The notes under the pieces are model-generated. The model was given only the letters and a program-made list of their open reading frames with translations, ran no database searches and was not told the DNA's origin. Source: Bacillota bacterium (GTDB lineage Bacteria; Bacillota; Clostridia; Acetivibrionales; JAEZXR01). Taken from it: a stretch of DNA of 26,729 bases. The stretch lies in NCBI GenBank assembly GCA_023419605.1, contig JAEZXR010000109.1, forward strand, positions 1 through 26,729, read 5' to 3'. The translations under genes were made by a program, and so were the position numbers. Positions 15,757 through 23,698 of the stretch are shown one piece after another; position 1 is the stretch's first letter; each line of letters starts with the position of its first letter.

Positions 15757-15824
15757 CCCTCCCCGAGGGAGGGTATTTTTATTTCGCGGCTGGAGCCGCG
15801 AGCAGGGGGGCTATTGCCCCCTGC
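15757..15824 (+). repeat. Cluster of three G+C-rich hairpins upstream of the sugar kinase gene
   Basis: Three perfect stem-loops lie in 68 nt: CCCTCCC-CGA-GGGAGGG (15757-15773, followed by TATTTTT), CGCGGC-TGGA-GCCGCG (15785-15800) and GCAGGGGG-loop-CCCCCTGC (15802-15824). The first resembles a plus-strand intrinsic terminator although no plus-strand gene lies immediately before it. The CCCTC/GAGGG theme recalls the MITE-like arms at 5410-5546. Confidence 0.55.
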
Positions 15825-15865
15825 ACCCCCTAAAAGATATCTAATATAACAAAGAGGTGATCCAT

Positions 15866-16831
15866 ATGTATGACGTAACAGGTTTAGGCGAACTGCTGAT
15901 TGATTTTACTCCGGCAGGAAGTTCTTCGGCCGGAAATGTATTGTTTGAGAGGAACCCGGGAGGTGCACCGCCCAACGTCTTGGCAGCCATTGCCCGTTTA
16001 GGGGGCCGGGGTGCCTTTATAGGAAAAGTGGGGGATGACCAGTTCGGGCATTTTTTGAAAAGAGTTCTGGAAGAAAACAACATTGAGTCCGGAGGACTGG
16101 TATTTTCACCGGATGAAAATACTACCCTGGCCTTTGTTCATCTGGATGGCAAAGGAGACCGGAGCTTCAGCTTCTATCGGAAGCCGGGAGCCGATACCAC
16201 TCTACAGCCGGAGGAGTTGGATCTGGAGCTTATCCGTCAGTCCAGGATCTTTCATTTCGGTTCCCTGACCTTGACTGCGGAGCCTGCCCGGAGTGCAACT
16301 TTACGAGCTTTGGAATATGCGAAGCAGCAGGGAAAGATCATATCCTATGATCCCAACTGGAGGCCCCCCCTATGGGAAAGTGAAGCGGCAGCCAAGGCGG
16401 GAATGCTGCTGGGGCTCCGGTTTGCAGATATTGTAAAGGTATCGGAGGAAGAATTGGGATTCCTGACGGGTGAAAAAGACCTGGAAAAGGGAAGTGCCCT
16501 GTTGTTTGATTCCGGAATCCGGCTGGTTGTGGTTACTTTGGGAGCGAAAGGCTGTTTTTACCGGTGTGCTGAAGGTACGGGGCATTTACCTACCTATGAT
16601 ATAAAAGTGGTAGATACTACAGGGGCAGGGGACGCTTTCTTCGGAGGCTTGCTATATTCCATCAGCAAGCTGGACAAAAAGCTGGAAGAGGTCAGCCTGG
16701 ATGAGATGGCGGAAATCGTAGATTTCTCCAATGCGGTTGGTGCCCTGTGTACGACAAAAAGAGGAGGAATACCCGCCATGCCGTATCCGGAAGAGGTGGA
16801 GCACTGCAGAAAGCAGGTGCCGAAGCTCTAA
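15866..16831 (+). CDS. PfkB-family sugar kinase (fructokinase-like)
   Basis: The 321-residue protein is a PfkB/ribokinase-fold kinase that phosphorylates a sugar with ATP in the cytoplasm. It begins MYDVTGLGELLIDFTP, has NPGGAPPNVLAAIARLG (substrate-site signature 1), SYDPNWRPPLW as in ScrK-type fructokinases, and DTTGAGDAFFGG (signature 2) with catalytic base D256. Length is typical (about 320). The ATG at 15866 is preferred to the in-frame GTG at 15857 because GAGGTG, the RBS, overlaps that GTG and is 6 nt from the ATG. Nearby transporter genes make it plausible that it acts on the imported sugar, but it is not in their operon. Confidence 0.92.
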   Translation: MYDVTGLGELLIDFTPAGSSSAGNVLFERNPGGAPPNVLAAIARLGGRGAFIGKVGDDQFGHFLKRVLEENNIESGGLVFSPDENTTLAFVHLDGKGDRSFSFYRKPGADTTLQPEELDLELIRQSRIFHFGSLTLTAEPARSATLRALEYAKQQGKIISYDPNWRPPLWESEAAAKAGMLLGLRFADIVKVSEEELGFLTGEKDLEKGSALLFDSGIRLVVVTLGAKGCFYRCAEGTGHLPTYDIKVVDTTGAGDAFFGGLLYSISKLDKKLEEVSLDEMAEIVDFSNAVGALCTTKRGGIPAMPYPEEVEHCRKQVPKL

Positions 16832-16870
16832 TCCGTATTGTTAAGTAATTAGTAAAAACAGATAAAAGAG

Positions 16871-16899
16871 TTCCAACTTTACGCGAAGTTTGATAAAAT
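16871..16899 (+). promoter_or_regulatory. Extended -10 promoter candidate for the DUF445 gene
   Basis: TGA directly before TAAAAT (16894-16899) makes an extended -10. A weak -35, TTCCAA (16871-16876), sits 17 nt upstream. No terminator separates it from the kinase gene. Confidence 0.4.
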
Positions 16900-16952
16900 A
16901 AAACCTGTAATGGCATGATAGTCATAATAATGAAAGTTACAGGAGTATAAAA

Positions 16953-18197
16953 ATGAATGCAATTGAGTTGGACAAGCGTATAAAACTAAAGAAAATGCGC
17001 CGCATTGCGACAGGACTTCTGATTGCAATGACCGTGATTTATTTTATTTCAAAAAAATATGAATCCTACAGCTTCCTTATCTCCTGCATAGCAGCTTTTT
17101 CGGAAGCATCCATGGTAGGCGCCCTGGCGGACTGGTTTGCCGTAGTGGCCTTGTTCCGGCATCCTCTGGGACTGTCGTGGATTCCGCATACGGCCATCAT
17201 ACAGCAAAACAAGGACCGGATCGGCGATTCCCTATCGGGTTTCGTAGTAGAGAATTTCTTTACGGAGGAAATTCTTCGGAACAAGCTGAAGGAAGTGCGG
17301 TTTTCAGAGAATGTTTTGAGGTATTTGCGAGAAAATAGAGAAGCGATTTCCAAAGGGGTTGTGAAACATATACCTGGGGCTGTTGAACTGATTTACAAGG
17401 AAGGGCAGCTGTCTGCATCCATCCACGCCGGTCTTAAAACAAGGCTTCAGAATACAGCCTTGGCGCCGTATGTAAGCAAGCTGCTGGCTACTGCTGTTTC
17501 ATCCGAACTCCATATTCCCCTGATGAAGCAGATGATTCAGAGCGCCTATACCTGGGTTGCCGAAAACAAGGAGGAGACGCTGAAAATCATGGAAGGCGTC
17601 AATAAGACCTTTTCACTTCCCTTTGTAGGAGATTTGGCACACCGGTCCATTGTCAAGGCATTGGCAAAGCTGATGGTGGAAGTGGAGAGCGGTGTACTCT
17701 CGGATCTTTCCACAGAGCTCCTTTACGGTTTACCTGGAAAAATTGTGGATAAGTTTGAGAATTCAGAGGATTTACGTGGAAAAATTGAAGACTGGAAGAA
17801 TGATTTCCTGGAATCTGAAGTATTCCAGGAGTTTGTTCAGGAGCAGACTGTGGCGTTAAAAAATAGCATTTCCACCTACAGCATGGAATCCGGTGAAGAG
17901 CTCAGCAGCAAGCTGGCAGGGATTCTTGAAGGGTTGGTGGAGGACCTGCAAAGTACACCGTTGATGAGTGAGAGCCTGAACCTCTGGCTTCAGGATACTG
18001 TCATACGGGTAGTCAGCGGGTATAAGGAGGAAATCGGCAAGCTCATCAGTGATACGGTAAAGAACTGGCCCATGGAGGATATGGTAGAAAAACTGGAAGT
18101 TCAGGTAGGCGGTGACTTGCAGTATATCCGCATCAATGGTACCGTTATCGGGGGTCTGGCGGGGCTGGTGATTCATTTGATTTCCTATTGGTTATGA
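16953..18197 (+). CDS. DUF445 family membrane protein (YjiN-like)
   Basis: The 414-residue protein has N-terminal membrane helices (about 17-36 and 40-58), the family hallmark ADWFAVVALFRHPLGLSWIPHTAII and NKDRIGDSLSGFVVENFF, a long helical, charged middle region (about 90-390) and a C-terminal membrane segment (VIGGLAGLVIHLISYWL). Family function is unknown. AGGAG lies 7 nt before ATG 16953. Length is normal for the group. It appears to be transcribed alone or by read-through from the kinase gene. Confidence 0.9.
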   Translation: MNAIELDKRIKLKKMRRIATGLLIAMTVIYFISKKYESYSFLISCIAAFSEASMVGALADWFAVVALFRHPLGLSWIPHTAIIQQNKDRIGDSLSGFVVENFFTEEILRNKLKEVRFSENVLRYLRENREAISKGVVKHIPGAVELIYKEGQLSASIHAGLKTRLQNTALAPYVSKLLATAVSSELHIPLMKQMIQSAYTWVAENKEETLKIMEGVNKTFSLPFVGDLAHRSIVKALAKLMVEVESGVLSDLSTELLYGLPGKIVDKFENSEDLRGKIEDWKNDFLESEVFQEFVQEQTVALKNSISTYSMESGEELSSKLAGILEGLVEDLQSTPLMSESLNLWLQDTVIRVVSGYKEEIGKLISDTVKNWPMEDMVEKLEVQVGGDLQYIRINGTVIGGLAGLVIHLISYWL

Positions 18198-18216
18198 TAT
18201 GATTTCCACACTGTAG

Positions 18217-18237
18217 GGGTAGGTTCCAAACCTGCCC
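18217..18237. repeat. Hairpin GGGTAGGTT/AACCTGCCC
   Basis: GGGTAGGTT (18217-18225), loop CCA, AACCTGCCC (18229-18237) form a 9-bp stem with one T.G wobble, 20 nt after the DUF445 stop. No T-run follows. Its sequence is a relative of the stronger hairpin at 18291-18313. Confidence 0.5.
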
Positions 18238-18290
18238 TGAACAGTATGAACCACCATTCTCTAAATTGAGATAAAGCCACAAACGAAAAG

Positions 18291-18313
18291 GGGGCGGGTT
18301 TAGAACCCGCCCC
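18291..18313 (-). terminator. Perfect 10-bp hairpin, terminator of the beta-galactosidase gene
   Basis: GGGGCGGGTT-TAG-AACCCGCCCC is a perfect stem-loop. On the minus strand it follows the lacZ stop by 14 nt and is followed by CCTTTTCGTTTG, giving an acceptable intrinsic terminator. In the plus direction only a weak T-containing tail follows. Confidence 0.7.
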
Positions 18314-18327
18314 TATAATTATGTTTT

Positions 18328-21300
18328 CTATTCAATAATCTCCGTATAAACCTCGTCCAGCAAACAAATCTCTTCCTTTGCTACCGGTTTGATCCTGAGT
18401 CTAAATTCTATATTCGTCTGAGACAGCCGGTACTGTGGCAGAAGTTTGGGGCCACAGCTGTTGGAACCTACGCCGCTGTTCATATAATCCAGATTTACGA
18501 TGGTCTCGTCCCGCCGTTTCAATTTATAGGTATGATCTGCCTCAGTGATATCCTCCGGTGTATAGTGGGATGCATTGAAAGAGAAATCTTCCATGCCCGT
18601 GAACAGGAGCCCCATACCCAGCAGATTGGTCACCACAGCCCATTCGGTTGCGTAATGGCTGCCGTTTTCCTGGGGCATGACATAGTTCTCATGCAGGCCG
18701 TCAACTGCCGATTCAAAGCGGCTCTTCCAGGTGCTTCTCTTTTTGTCGATGTAGCTTTCATGGGGACCATAACCGAAATACTCTACCAGTTCATTGCCTT
18801 TGGGCATCGTAAGCTGTAAGCCGAACCGGGGGAGGAAGGGGAGGTCTTCCCTTACCTTCGCCTGAGTTTCCAGCACGATATCTCCGCTGCCGTAAACGGT
18901 CCAGAAAGCCTTCGCGTGGATAACAGGCTTTTTGATATAGCTACCCAGGGAGAATTCCGAACAGATGCGGATCTGGCGGTCATCCTCGCTGAGAATTTCT
19001 ACGGCATAGGTGTGGGGACTCAACCGGTTGTACCCTTCCTCCATCCACTTGTGTTTCACATTGCGGTCATTGTCGGTGGGGGCTCTCCAAACGTTGAAAC
19101 GGGGCATGGAGCTGATCATATTCATTCCGTTATATTCAATCCGGGTGAAGGCTCCGTAATACCGGTTAAATACGTAGGTGAAGTTATTACCTTCAATGAT
19201 AATCTCTTTAGGAGACTTTTCAATATAAAGGGGAGCCATGTCAGATTTTTTCAAGGCTGCCTTTTCCACTTTTCCCGTTGGAAGCTCAAACTGAGCAAAG
19301 GCTACCTCAAATCCCTTTTCCGCCCATTCCGTACTATTGACCTGAGTATAGGAAACCCTCAGGTAATACCTTCCGTCTGCTCCGGCAGGCAGGGAATAGG
19401 GAAGGACAACTACCCGTGACTTCTGGGGTGCAACGGCTAAGGGCTCCAATTCACCCTCATCCACCATTTCACCATCCTTTTCCACTCTCCAATGAAGGCT
19501 CAGATGAGAAAGATTGATAAAGTCATATAAGTTGGTTACCTTGATTTTTCCCTGGGTTAGGTCCACAGCTTCGGTACGAAGGGGAGCAATGACATTTTTC
19601 AGTTCCAGCAATCCCGTATGAGGTTTGCGATCGGGGTAAACCAATCCATCCACGCAGAAATTTCCATCGTTGGGCTTATCTCCGAAGTCGCCGCCGTAGG
19701 TATAATACGTAACACCATCGGACGTCTTTGCCGTTACCGAGTGGTCGGTCCATTCCCAGACAAAACCGCCGGAGAATTTAGGATGTTTGTACATCAGATC
19801 CCAATAATCCTGGAGGTCACCCGGACCATTTCCCATGGCATGGCAGTATTCGCACAGAACCAGGGGGCGCTTCTCATTCTTATCTTTCAGGAATTCCTGC
19901 TCCATCCATTCGATAGAGGGATACATTCTGCTATAAACATCCAGGCAGGAAATGTCCATATGCTCTTCCTGGACCACCTCTTTATAAACACCGGGACTAA
20001 AGGCTCCCTCATAATGGATAAGACGGGAGGTATCCCTGCCTTTGGCCCATAAGGCCATTTGAATATGATTTTCACCGTAGCCCGATTCATTCCCCAGAGA
20101 CCACATAACGATACAGGCGTGATTCTTATCTCTTTCCACCATTCGCTGCATCCTGTCTACATAGGCTTCTTTGAACTGCGGGTCTTTGGAAATCATGCTG
20201 AAGTTCCCGGCAGGCGCCGCACCGTGAGTCTCCAGATCGGCTTCATCAATCACATAGAAGCCCAATTCATCGCAAAGTCCTAAAAATCTCGGATCATTAG
20301 GGTAATGCGATGTCCGGATGGCATTCACATTATGCCGCTTCATCAACAGTAAATCATTTTTCATATGGTAGAAGGGGATGGTATGACCCAGCTCCGGGTG
20401 GGAGTCGTGACGATTTACCCCTTTAAATTTCACAGCTTTGCCATTGATCAGTATGACCGAATCTTTGATTTCTACCTTGCGGAAACCAACAGAAAAAGGA
20501 AGGACTTCTTCTCCCTGGTAGAGCAGCAGTGTATAAAGGTTCGGGGTTTCTGCAGACCAGAGGTCCACAGACGCTACCGGAATCCTAACGGTTCCGGTGC
20601 CGGAGATTTCTGCGGGGGCGTTGTAAAGCACTTCTCCATGAATATCCCGCAGTTCAACGCGAACCGGAGCAGGGGAAAGACCGGACATTTCGATTTCACA
20701 GTCCAGTACACCGGCGCTGAAGTCGGGGGTCAACTCTGTACGGAGAAACACATCTGCAATGTGTATTTTTTCCCTGGATAAGAGATAAACATCCCTGAAA
20801 ATTCCGGAAAGGCGCCACATATCCTGATCCTCCAGGTAGCTTCCGTCACACCATTTGAGAACCATAACAGCAATGCGGTTCTTTCCTGCTCTAAGATACT
20901 TGGAGATGGCGAATTCGGAAGTCATATGGCTGACCTGGCTGTATCCTACAAAGGTTCCGTTGACCCAGAGGTAAAAGCAGGAGTCTACGCCTTCGAAAAC
21001 AAGGTATTGTTCCCTATCATCCGGTGCAGGGACGGTAAAGTCACGGATGAAGAGTCCTGCGGGATTGTCGTTAGGGACAAAAGGAGGATCGCAGGGGTAG
21101 GGATAGTTGACATTAGTATAATTCGGCTTATCGTAGCCGTGCATCTGCCAGTTGGAGGGTACCGTAAGGGTATCCCAGCTGCCGGCATCAAAGTTTGCCC
21201 CATAGAAGCCATCTTCTACATGGTAAACCGAATCGTAATATTTAAATTTCCATACTCCATTGAGACTCGTATAATATTTGGAGCTGCCTCTTACACCCTT

Positions 21301-21405
21301 TAGCGCTTTGCCTTCGGTTTCATAGGGAACAAAATAGGCGTGAGGTTTCTCACAGTTTACATGCAATACCTGGGGATTTTCCCAATACTTCTCTACAAAA
21401 AACAT
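18328..21405 (-). CDS. lacZ: GH2 beta-galactosidase
   Basis: The 1025-residue protein has the full LacZ architecture: sugar-binding jelly-roll domain (about 40-215), Ig-like domain, TIM barrel, second Ig-like domain and the Bgal small-chain domain (about 740-1010). The acid/base Glu is E440 in MWSLGNESGYG and the nucleophile is E519 in VLCEYCHAMGNGPG; the motifs KGVNRHDSHPELG, IRTSHYPND and DEADLETHG are present. Length equals E. coli LacZ (1023). No signal peptide is seen, so it is cytoplasmic and would cleave imported lactose or plant-derived beta-galactosides. ATG 21405 has AGGAGG 7 nt upstream. It is a single-gene unit with its own promoter and terminator. Confidence 0.96.
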   Translation of the reverse strand: MFFVEKYWENPQVLHVNCEKPHAYFVPYETEGKALKGVRGSSKYYTSLNGVWKFKYYDSVYHVEDGFYGANFDAGSWDTLTVPSNWQMHGYDKPNYTNVNYPYPCDPPFVPNDNPAGLFIRDFTVPAPDDREQYLVFEGVDSCFYLWVNGTFVGYSQVSHMTSEFAISKYLRAGKNRIAVMVLKWCDGSYLEDQDMWRLSGIFRDVYLLSREKIHIADVFLRTELTPDFSAGVLDCEIEMSGLSPAPVRVELRDIHGEVLYNAPAEISGTGTVRIPVASVDLWSAETPNLYTLLLYQGEEVLPFSVGFRKVEIKDSVILINGKAVKFKGVNRHDSHPELGHTIPFYHMKNDLLLMKRHNVNAIRTSHYPNDPRFLGLCDELGFYVIDEADLETHGAAPAGNFSMISKDPQFKEAYVDRMQRMVERDKNHACIVMWSLGNESGYGENHIQMALWAKGRDTSRLIHYEGAFSPGVYKEVVQEEHMDISCLDVYSRMYPSIEWMEQEFLKDKNEKRPLVLCEYCHAMGNGPGDLQDYWDLMYKHPKFSGGFVWEWTDHSVTAKTSDGVTYYTYGGDFGDKPNDGNFCVDGLVYPDRKPHTGLLELKNVIAPLRTEAVDLTQGKIKVTNLYDFINLSHLSLHWRVEKDGEMVDEGELEPLAVAPQKSRVVVLPYSLPAGADGRYYLRVSYTQVNSTEWAEKGFEVAFAQFELPTGKVEKAALKKSDMAPLYIEKSPKEIIIEGNNFTYVFNRYYGAFTRIEYNGMNMISSMPRFNVWRAPTDNDRNVKHKWMEEGYNRLSPHTYAVEILSEDDRQIRICSEFSLGSYIKKPVIHAKAFWTVYGSGDIVLETQAKVREDLPFLPRFGLQLTMPKGNELVEYFGYGPHESYIDKKRSTWKSRFESAVDGLHENYVMPQENGSHYATEWAVVTNLLGMGLLFTGMEDFSFNASHYTPEDITEADHTYKLKRRDETIVNLDYMNSGVGSNSCGPKLLPQYRLSQTNIEFRLRIKPVAKEEICLLDEVYTEIIE

Positions 21406-21420
21406 TGTTCAACCTCCTGA

Positions 21421-21434
21421 ATCGATTTATCGAT
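21421..21434 (-). promoter_or_regulatory. Tandem ATCGAT operator-like site in the lacZ leader
   Basis: ATCGAT-TT-ATCGAT lies between the promoter and the RBS of the beta-galactosidase gene. Each half is itself a palindrome and the whole is an inverted repeat. A repressor placed here would block transcription, but no regulator gene of that type is in the window. Confidence 0.35.
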
Positions 21435-21481
21435 ACGAACCTTACAACCTGGATAAATGTGTTGTATTTTAATATATTAAT

Positions 21482-21510
21482 ATTATATACCCGTGAATTT
21501 ATGTAATCAA
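21482..21510 (-). promoter_or_regulatory. Sigma-A promoter of the beta-galactosidase gene
   Basis: On the minus strand TTGATT (21510-21505), 17 nt and TATAAT (21487-21482) make a strong match, with a start near 21475 and an approximately 70-nt leader that contains the ATCGAT pair. Confidence 0.7.
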
Positions 21511-21773
21511 TAAAAGGATTTTAACCTAAATATTAAAATATTAACATAACTTAATGTTGATTTAAGCTCCTATTCCGTCCTGCTCCATTTTTTTGTATTT
21601 TAATGGTCGTGGCTTATATGGCAAGAGGGTTGATTCAGTCAATGGCGTAAATCGTTTCTTCATGGAGTGGATGCGTGGAAAACAGGGGAAGAAGGGGCGT
21701 AAACCAAGTCTCAGGCATCAGTTCCATTTCTCTTCAATATAATAAGATAGTAGTAAATTTAGGAGTTATGTTT

Positions 21774-23126
21774 ATGATGCAAACCGATTTCAGGAACCTG
21801 GTAGTCGGAACTGAGACCACCATTCCTCTACTGAACGGTACCTATGTAACAGCCGTTAATTTTGATAATGCTGCCACAACGCCCCCTTTTTATTCCGTTA
21901 TAAAAGAATTGAATGACTTTTCGCCCTGGTATTCCTCTATTCACAGGGGGAAAGGCTATAAATCCGATTATTCCTCTAAACTGTACGATAAAACCAGAGA
22001 CTTGGTCAAACACTTTGTGAACGCAGACCCGGAAAAGGATGTGGTCATTTATACAAAGAGCACCACAGAGTCCATCAATATGCTTTCCCGTATTCTGAAG
22101 GAAGAGGAGGATGGGCGGGATGTTATTATCTCCACCTTTATGGAGCACAGTTCCAACGACTTACCCTGGAGGGGAAATTTTAAAGTAGAGTATGTCGAGG
22201 TGGACGCCTGGGGGCGCTTATCCCTGGAGGATTTGGAGGCCCGGCTGCGGAGAAATGCCGGAAAGGTGAAGCTGGTGGCCGTCACCGGTGTCTCCAATGT
22301 CACCGGATATATCAATCCGGTACATACCATTGCACGGCTCGCACACCACTATGGAACACAAATCCTGGTGGATGGAGCCCAATGGGTTCCTCATATGCGC
22401 GTGGATATGAAGCCTTTTGACTCTCCGGAGCATATCGATTTCATGGCTTTTTCGGCACATAAAATGTATGCTCCTTATGGAATCGGCGTGTTAATCGGTC
22501 CGGGTAACACCTTCCATAAAGGACTGCCACCTTTGCAGGGGGGAGGAGCAACAAAGCTGCTAACCCATGAATATGTTGAATGGAACGAGCCTCCGGCTAG
22601 ATTCGAGGCAGGCTCACCCAATATCATGGGTGTAGTGGCCTTAGGCGCCGCCATAAGGACCCTGAGTTCTATTGGAATGGATACTGTATGCCGGCATGAG
22701 CAGCAGCTCCTCAATTATGCAAACGGACAAATGGCGCGTGTGCCGGGGATAAGAATGCTGAGGAATCCGGGGAAGGATGGGGATCGAAGCGGTGTGATTC
22801 CTTTTACGCTGGAAGGGATTCCTCATTCCCTGCTGGCGGCAATGCTTTCCTATGAGGCGGGAATTACAGTACGAAACGGATTTTTCTGTTCTCATCCTTA
22901 TTCCCAGAAGCTCCTGGGGCTAACTGCAACAGATATGAAATACTTTTTTGACAACCCAGGTGCACGGAGACCCGGCTTAGTTCGGGTGAGCTTCGGCATT
23001 TATAACCAACCTGCCGAAATCGACAGACTGGTCTATGCACTCCATACTTTTTCCATGAATAAGGAATTCTTTATCAATAAGTACAGCAGCCGGTCTTTTT
23101 CTTATGAAATTCCGAATGATGTATAG
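21774..23126 (+). CDS. Class V aminotransferase, cysteine-desulfurase-like
   Basis: The 450-residue protein is a PLP-dependent fold-type I enzyme. It shows NFDNAATTPP at the N-terminus, ISTFMEHSSNDLPWR, ILVDGAQWVPH (D200, pyridine-N partner), FSAHKMYAPYGIGVLIG with the PLP Lys K230, and VRNGFFCSHPYS with C372 where SufS-type desulfurases carry their catalytic Cys. It is therefore either a cysteine desulfurase/selenocysteine lyase or a relative acting on another amino acid. The start at 21774 (second ATG of MFMM) is chosen because AGGAG lies 8 nt upstream; the frame is open to 21675. No iron-sulfur assembly gene (sufU, iscU) is next to it, so it does not look like the housekeeping desulfurase. 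A TATAAT at 21738-21743 may serve as -10. Confidence 0.88.
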   Translation: MMQTDFRNLVVGTETTIPLLNGTYVTAVNFDNAATTPPFYSVIKELNDFSPWYSSIHRGKGYKSDYSSKLYDKTRDLVKHFVNADPEKDVVIYTKSTTESINMLSRILKEEEDGRDVIISTFMEHSSNDLPWRGNFKVEYVEVDAWGRLSLEDLEARLRRNAGKVKLVAVTGVSNVTGYINPVHTIARLAHHYGTQILVDGAQWVPHMRVDMKPFDSPEHIDFMAFSAHKMYAPYGIGVLIGPGNTFHKGLPPLQGGGATKLLTHEYVEWNEPPARFEAGSPNIMGVVALGAAIRTLSSIGMDTVCRHEQQLLNYANGQMARVPGIRMLRNPGKDGDRSGVIPFTLEGIPHSLLAAMLSYEAGITVRNGFFCSHPYSQKLLGLTATDMKYFFDNPGARRPGLVRVSFGIYNQPAEIDRLVYALHTFSMNKEFFINKYSSRSFSYEIPNDV

Positions 23127-23136
23127 GCGGATGTGA

Positions 23137-23191
23137 AAAACTAAGAGGACGGACCTGCGAAGAAAACAGCAGATTCGTCCTCTTGGTTTTT
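23137..23191. terminator. Bidirectional terminator between convergent genes
   Basis: AAGAGGACG (23143-23151) pairs with CGTCCTCTT (23176-23184), with an inner CTGC/GCAG stem. It is followed by GGTTTTT on the plus strand and flanked by AAAAA upstream, which gives a T-run on the minus strand. It serves the aminotransferase gene and the minus-strand membrane-protein gene, whose stop codon touches it. Confidence 0.8.
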
Positions 23192-23469
23192 CAGGTATTG
23201 ATTTTTTCCCGTATTACGCGGTTTTCATCCGATTCCCTAACCCGGTCATGGACATTGGTATTTCTCTGGCCGGATGCATCCCGATGCAGCAGCCTTTCAA
23301 GCTCCAACTGATTCCGGGCTTTGATTTCTTCTGCCCGGATCAAGGCATCTGCTTTGATCTGCTCCTTTTTAAGAATAATGCTTTTAATTTGGGATATGCC
23401 TACACAAAATAATGTAATTAACGAAGCAAAGCCCATAACAATAAAGACAATTAAAGCACTGCCACTCAT
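23191..23469 (-). CDS. Small membrane protein with charged helical tail
   Basis: The 92-residue product has one N-terminal membrane helix (about residues 4-24) followed by a long, charged, probably coiled-coil helix (KSIILKKEQIKADALIRAEE.., to about 65) and a polar tail. I do not recognise a named family, though this helix-plus-coiled-coil layout is common in small Firmicutes membrane proteins. ATG 23469 is chosen because AGGAGG lies 8 nt upstream; the in-frame TTG at 23475 is too close to the RBS. Its promoter is the minus-strand TTGTTT-17-TATACT at 23556-23528. Confidence 0.75.
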   Translation of the reverse strand: MSGSALIVFIVMGFASLITLFCVGISQIKSIILKKEQIKADALIRAEEIKARNQLELERLLHRDASGQRNTNVHDRVRESDENRVIREKINT

Positions 23470-23527
23470 TTTCAAGTCCTCCTGTTACTTACTATAGCCA
23501 ATAAGCATATAAACATTTCCAGATTCC

Positions 23528-23556
23528 AGTATAATAGATATGTTGTCCAAAAACAA
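23528..23556 (-). promoter_or_regulatory. Promoter of the small membrane protein gene
   Basis: On the minus strand TTGTTT (23556-23551), 17 nt, TATACT (23533-23528). The start would lie near 23521, about 50 nt before the start codon. Confidence 0.55.
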
Positions 23557-23637
23557 CATTTTAAAATGCGAAATTGCTCGTTTGCATCCCTGTTGCCCGG
23601 CTGGATCTGCACAATCACTTCACTGACGGCACAACTC

Positions 23638-23666
23638 TTGAAAATTCACCATATTTTGTTTATAAT
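23638..23666 (+). promoter_or_regulatory. Strong sigma-A promoter of the topoisomerase gene
   Basis: TTGAAA (23638-23643), a 17-nt spacer and a perfect TATAAT (23661-23666). The transcript would start near 23673, about 26 nt before the TTG start codon. Confidence 0.75.
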
Positions 23667-23698
23667 AGTTAACCATAAAGGCAAAAGAGGAGATACTT

